Source: Brachynemurus nebulosus (lineage: Eukaryota > Arthropoda > Insecta > Neuroptera > Myrmeleontidae). Taken from it: a DNA stretch of 64,000 nucleotides. The translations under genes were made by a program, and so were the position numbers. Numbering within the stretch: position 1 is the stretch's first letter; every line of letters begins with the position of its first letter. Of this stretch, positions 59,341-64,000 are shown one piece after another. Location of the stretch: the NCBI GenBank assembly GCA_035578155.1, contig JAPWDM010000001.1:162537498-162601497 (forward strand), read 5' to 3'. The notes beneath the pieces were generated by a model that saw only the letters and a list, made by a program, of their open reading frames with translations, did no database searches and was not told the DNA's origin.

Positions 59341-59519
59341 GCTCTTAAAGTTGTCAGTATGAATATCTAACTAGCTACGATAAGATCTCAAGGCATGAAA
59401 ATCAGACATGCTATTGAAATACGAATTCCTAATAACTTTTGGAAAAGTGTTTCGTCCATTCGCAAATAATGGCTAAGTTCGTTTGTCTGGCTCAGTTTTA
59501 ACTCTTAAATCAAATTAAA

Positions 59520-60458
59520 AATAGCATACTTATGTCTATCTTTTAACCATCGCTTCGTCGATATTCCTTTTTTTTGGAATGCTGAAATACTGAAGTGCTG
59601 AGATGCTTAATAATCCTTGGCTTTCATCTTCAGATACTCAAACTGCATCCGAGGCCCTAAAACCATTCGGAAACAAAATTTGTTGCACAGTGTCAAACTT
59701 GATCATGCGTCTATCATGGGGAAGGGGTGTATAGTTGTTGGAAATTTACATTTTCAGGATCAAATGAAGGATAAATATGTTTATCGGAATATTTTAAAAA
59801 GAACTAGCGTGCAAGCACCAGAAAATTAAATTTATCCGAAAACTTTCCAAGAACTAATTTGTCAGAAGGACAATGACCCTAAACATTCGGCATTGTAGTG
59901 AAGCAGTATTTCTTGTATTACGTGTTTCATTGACTTCATACATCTCCACAGTGACTAGATATAAACCTTATCGAACATCTACGGCTAATATCTAGGTGTT
60001 CAAATAAGAAAATGTAATATTTCTAATAAACAGGATTTAATTAAAGCATTAAATTGATGAATAGAGCCAAAACAGGTCGGATTTCACAACAAAGTTAATC
60101 GCATCAATACCCAATCGCTTGCAAGCAATAATTAAAGCAAAGGGATGTGTAACGAAATATCAAAAATAGTTATCATCCTATGTTCAGAGCTTGTAACTTT
60201 CTTGTTTACTATTCTGTCTAAAGACTTTTGTGAGTGCTATCATACATGTCTTAATTTAATTTTATTTTTTTAAACAGAGTTATAATACATATATTTGCTG
60301 TGTTTTTGATTAGTATGATTTTGTAGTACAGATTTTGAAGAATTTATTTCTCTTATTTCTATTTTCTTTTGTACCAAAGATCTCGTAAAAAATTAGATAA
60401 CATTTTTAAGTTTCCTTAAAGAAACTTTTGTCTAAACACTTTTGTGAGATACTGTATA
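59520..60458 (+). pseudogene. Relic of a Tc1-like transposon with decayed transposase
   Basis: From 59641 the frame resembles the middle of a Tc1-type transposase: SVKLDHASIMGKG, VGNLHFQDQMKDKYVYRNIL, then NLSENF. The QQDND-type second aspartate block is only faintly visible (AGGACAATGACCCTAAACAT, about 59867-59886), followed by NLIEHL near 59968. The C-terminal KLIASIPNRLQAIIKAKGCV and a stop at about 60166-60168 complete the family order. Several stops and frameshifts separate the blocks. The right terminal repeat is recognisable: CTTTTGTCTAAACACTTTTG followed by TGAGATACTG and TA, ending at 60458. An imperfect internal copy lies at about 60218-60235. The left terminus was not found. Confidence 0.75.
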
Positions 60459-60668
60459 TCCTGCTTTCATAAACTCTTGTAATACACATTTTTTTTTAAT
60501 AATAATTTTCATTAAAATTGTAGTGAACACTTTTCTATCGCCTATTATTACACAAAAGGTTTTTTTTTTCGATTAAGTTTGTACTTACTTAACGAAAATT
60601 TGTTGCTTAGCAATTTAATGAAAAAAGCTGCTAAACTCCCTTCCATTAAAATTGCTTGTAGGCAACTA

Positions 60669-61531
60669 CACGGAGAGAAAAATCATATAATTTTTGCAGA
60701 TAAAATTTCAGAAAAATTACCATGCTCTCTTATAATGCGTGCGCGATCGACGACCAAAATAAAAAATATGAGCTAGCATGGTAAAATTTAATGTGCTAAC
60801 ACAACTTTTATCACACTCTTATGCATATGTTTTAAATTTAACTGATAGTTTTAGATTTAACTGAATGTTATAGTTTAATTCTTGTTGTCGTACTCTTTCA
60901 TTTGCGCATCTGACCCGCAACCTTATGTTTCTTGGGCGGTACCTGTAAAAACTTCGAACCTGTAAGAACTTTATGATGCATACAAAAATGATTGCCAACA
61001 ATATATTCTAACACTAAAGATAGTGAAGTAACAAAATGATGAATTAAACGGTGACATCCCCGTCCTCTAACACAGTGTAATGAATACTGCTTGCTGGTTG
61101 TAAGACAGTCTAATGGATCAAGGTGCTTGGTCCGACCCGTCCGACCAAGTTGGTCGTCCAAACCTATGGTTGGCTATGTGACTTGCTATGAGTGAGATAC
61201 ATTTCAACAGCGTTCACAACACACACAACCTTCTTTCTCTTTTTTTCTTTCTACTATTAGCAGATAGCATTTCAAATATTATAATACAGCATGGTAATTT
61301 TTGTAAGAAAAACAATTAAAAAATATTTTTTTGTCGGCAATGGAACTTTTTACTGTGCTGTTTTACAAATTTTACGGAGCTAATATTACGGAAACAATAT
61401 TCTATCCTTTAAGTTTTCTATGATTAATTATAATTTTTATATTTTTACCGTACAAAATTGAATATGTTCGCCTTTTATACGTAGATTGTAGTGCTGAGCA
61501 CAGTAATTTTTATATGAATTTTCTCTCCGTG
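60669..61531. mobile_element. MITE family A, copy 2, 863 bp, TA TSD
   Basis: CACGGAGAGAAAAATCATA at the left and TGAATTTTCTCTCCGTG at the right, flanked by TA (60667-60668, 61532-61533). Opposite orientation to copy 1, without the Harbinger-like insertion; the empty site is at about 61010-61015. The short frames in it (60579-61161) are not genes. Confidence 0.9.
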
Positions 61532-61987
61532 TACGTAATCTGAGCTGTATAAAATACAAATTTATACAGAAGAAATATTAAACGTGAGTGTAAGGCCAGT
61601 AAAACAATTTAGTGAATAAAATACTGTCACACAGTCTTCCCCTCCCCCCCCCCCCAGATATAAAGATTTATCCGAAAATATAATTGTTATAAATTGAGTC
61701 ACAGCTAATGTATGAGATAGCCTTTTTTCATTTAAATATAAATAGCACAATTATCTAATACTTTTGTTTGTTTCTACAGTTTAATAAACAATTTTATTTT
61801 GCGTTTATTTTCTCTCAAAATATTTTAAACTTTGAGGACTAGTAACTTATTAAGAGCAAAAACGAATTTCAAAATTCGAGCTCCGTTAAGCTACCCTCGA
61901 GGTTATCCTATTGATAGACACCATACTTGTCGAAATCCGTTTAGAAATCTTGGCTGTGTATTATTCAGAAAAGTTTTCCTTATTCTA

Positions 61988-62847
61988 AGGTAACGGGCCT
62001 AGTTTCTGACCTTTTAAGAGTGACGGCTGAGGTTAAACGACAGTAATAAATATAAGTTTCAACTTAAGAGACAATTAATAATTTTATCAACTAGTTTATG
62101 GCTTTCAAAATAAAGTCATACAAGTAAAATAATTATTTGAATTGAATTAATAATTTAAATTAATGTTTTAAAAATTCGCAAAAAGGACCCAGTTTCTGAC
62201 TCTCAAAATTTCTCATGTGACAGTTTCTGACCCTGACAGTGGCCTAGTTTCTGATTCTTAAATTTAAAAATACAGTTTTTTAAAATTTAATTTATAAATA
62301 ATTTTTTATTGATAAAAATGAATGTTTAATGTTATATACGTTATGAAAAATACAAAAACTAATCAAAGATAACTATAAATGACAAAATAACTAACAAAAA
62401 CTGGTTAGAATTTAACTGGGCCATACCACTTTAGAAGTGAGCCTAGTAATTGACCCTCATATTTCAATAATAAAAATCATTCTAAGGTATTTTATAAATA
62501 TTTTAAAATAAATTTTAAACAAATATTAACCTGCTCATATATTTTTAATTAAGTTTTCATACTTACCTGATGAATATTGCACAGATCAAAATGAGTACTT
62601 TGTAACATAAACTGTTAAGAAACTACCAAAAAAATAGTGTTTACACACATTTTAAACTTAAAAATTTTTTTTTATTTAGTTAATATATTCTAAACTTTTT
62701 AAATTGCTGTTCATTAGACACAGAATAGATTACTTTAAATTAAGAATTTATTTTTTTTCTTATTTAAAATATAGTTTTTTTATTAATTTATAACAAAGTT
62801 GAAAAGTTCAGAAACTGGGCCAGGGTCAATTACCGGGTCTTTTACCT
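61988..62847. mobile_element. Element E3: TA-flanked, reiterated CCTAGTTTCTGACCC
   Basis: The ends AGGTAACGGGCCTAGTTTCT (61988) and CCGGGTCTTTTACCT (ending 62847) are partly inverted and flanked by TA (61986-61987, 62848-62849). The word GGCCTAGTTTCTGACCCT or a variant recurs at about 61997, 62187, 62221 and 62242. GCCTAGTAATTGACCCT occurs at 62441, and inverted forms occur at about 62412-62422 and 62809-62838. Non-coding. Confidence 0.7.
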
Positions 62848-63099
62848 TATTTAGATTATTATGGTTTTAAAATCAACTAAATTTACTAGTAAAAACTTTT
62901 TTGCAATTCTGACTTAAGAAGTTAACATTATGTTGCGTGTAATAGTATCAAAATGGCTTACTTTTTTTACTGAGTGAAAAGTGGAATTTTCTGAGTCAAA
63001 GTTGTAGAAGCCTCCCCTGCCGCCTCTTAAGATCATGATTTGAATTTTCATTATTAAAAAAGAATGAACTTAATAAATGAAAAATAAAAATAAATATAA

Positions 63100-63250
63100 A
63101 ACGTAACATACACTTTTAAGTCATTGTAAGCAATATCATAATTGAAATAGAATCATATGGTATATGCGAATTTTATTATCTAAAACGAGTAAAATATATG
63201 ATTCTATTTCAAGTTGCTTACAACGAGTCAAAAGTATATACGTACCTTAT
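63100..63250. repeat. Small foldback repeat
   Basis: The arms CATTGTAAGCAA...GAAATAGAATCATAT (63123-63160) and ATATGATTCTATTTCAAGTT...TTGCTTACAACGAGTC (63196-63230) are inverted, with a loop of about 35 nt. The sequence between 62850 and 63100 shows no gene. Confidence 0.7.
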
Positions 63251-63450
63251 TTGAAGTATTAGTTAGCAAATGGTATAGGTAAGTTGTGTCAATATTGTTA
63301 CAGTCAGTATGTTAATGGATCAAATTATTTTTGGGAATGTAAAAGATATCTTGCGGTAAGGAGTTAATGACAAAAGTACTTAAATAAACATTTTTTTCTA
63401 CTTCAATTAATTGAGTAAATTAAAAGTTACAGATTTTGTTTTGCTCACAC

Positions 63451-63451
<1 letters not shown>

Positions 63452-63503
<52 letters not shown>

Positions 63504-64000
63504 AGGGTGGCGCAAAAAACCACATATTTTTCTTTTTTTTGTCTCATAGGAAAATAAGTTAATTTAGCTCGATTTAAGAATGCTCACCAAAATTAGCTCG
63601 ATAAAAAATTTTTTAAGGGTCGCTCAAAACTTTTTAAAATTTGAAAATTGGTCCAAAATCGATTTTTGTTTTTTATCAAACTTTTTTTCTCATCCCTGCA
63701 TATGTTTGTACATTGAATAATAAAAAATTCCTCCAAAATTTTAACTCAAAAGATTGATAATAAAAGTTCGTTCAGGATTTTAAAGTCAAAATATTTAATA
63801 TTTTTTAGGGTCGCTAAAAAATACTAAATATTTTGACTTGAAAAATTTTCAGAACTCTTGAGCGACCTTTTATTATGAATTTTTTGAGTTAAAATTTGGA
63901 GGAATTTTTTATTATTCAATGTGTAAACATATGCAGGGATGAGAAAAAAAATTTGATGAAAAACAAAAATCAATTTTTGGCCCATTTTCAAATTTTGAAA
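63452..64000. mobile_element. (TA)n tract followed by a foldback element running off the window
   Basis: (TA)n 63452-63500 is followed by TTTAGGGTGGCGCAAAAAAC. A long inverted repeat is centred near 63815: GTCAAAATATTTAATATTTT / AAATACTAAATATTTTGAC, then GAATAATAAAAAATTCCTCC in both arms and CTCATCCCTGCATATGTTT / AAACATATGCAGGGATGAG. The arms exceed 180 bp. The word AGGGTCGCTMAAAA recurs (63618, 63810). The right end lies beyond 64000. Confidence 0.8.

Overview
The window is AT-rich, intron-containing animal DNA from a winged insect. The evidence is a six-exon odorant receptor gene of the insect 7tm_6 family with GT-AG introns, and a dense, nested population of eukaryotic transposable elements. 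I cannot fix the insect order from the sequence. Host genes are sparse. The two I can support are the odorant receptor (minus strand, 43072 down to 36890) and the first coding exon of a small secreted protein (minus strand, 2431 down to 2335) with a TATA box and a 5' UTR exon. Almost everything else is mobile or repetitive DNA.

Layout. 0-8 kb: a dispersed repeat, a hAT MITE, the secreted-protein exon, a TIR element carrying an orphan arthropod ORF, and element E1. 8.5-17.7 kb: a modular repeat (R1) built around (TA)n tracts, with a MITE, a 5'-truncated Jockey-type LINE, a Ty3/gypsy retrotransposon with apparently identical LTRs, and a probable solo LTR all abutting (TA)n. 18.6-25.8 kb: nested inverted-repeat elements, a tandem duplication containing a tRNA-derived SINE-like module, and a MITE interrupted by a Harbinger-like MITE. 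26.8-30.6 kb: another R1 copy, a 120-bp satellite array and a 165-bp array. 31-36.4 kb: hAT MITEs and foldback repeats. 36.9-43.1 kb: the odorant receptor, whose introns 2 and 4 consist mostly of transposon. 43.2-49.5 kb: hAT MITEs, a pogo-like remnant and a three-level nest of transposons. 50.8-55.2 kb: foldbacks and a nearly intact Tc1-like element inserted in (TA)n. 55.9-64 kb: degenerate tandem repeats, a Tc1 relic, another MITE copy, element E3 and a foldback running off the window.

Two patterns stand out. First, several mutually unrelated TA-flanked elements (E1, E2, E3, E4, E7, and less certainly E5, E6 and E8) repeat a short word from their own termini internally in both orientations. 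Two of them (E2, E7) keep decayed parts of pogo/Tigger-like transposases, which suggests a common mechanism. Second, (TA)n tracts act as insertion sites for elements with different mechanisms, and also as the joint between swapped repeat modules.

The odorant receptor reads open through all six exons (295 residues), but the segment that should hold TM3-TM4 is absent. It is probably a non-functional or highly unusual receptor.
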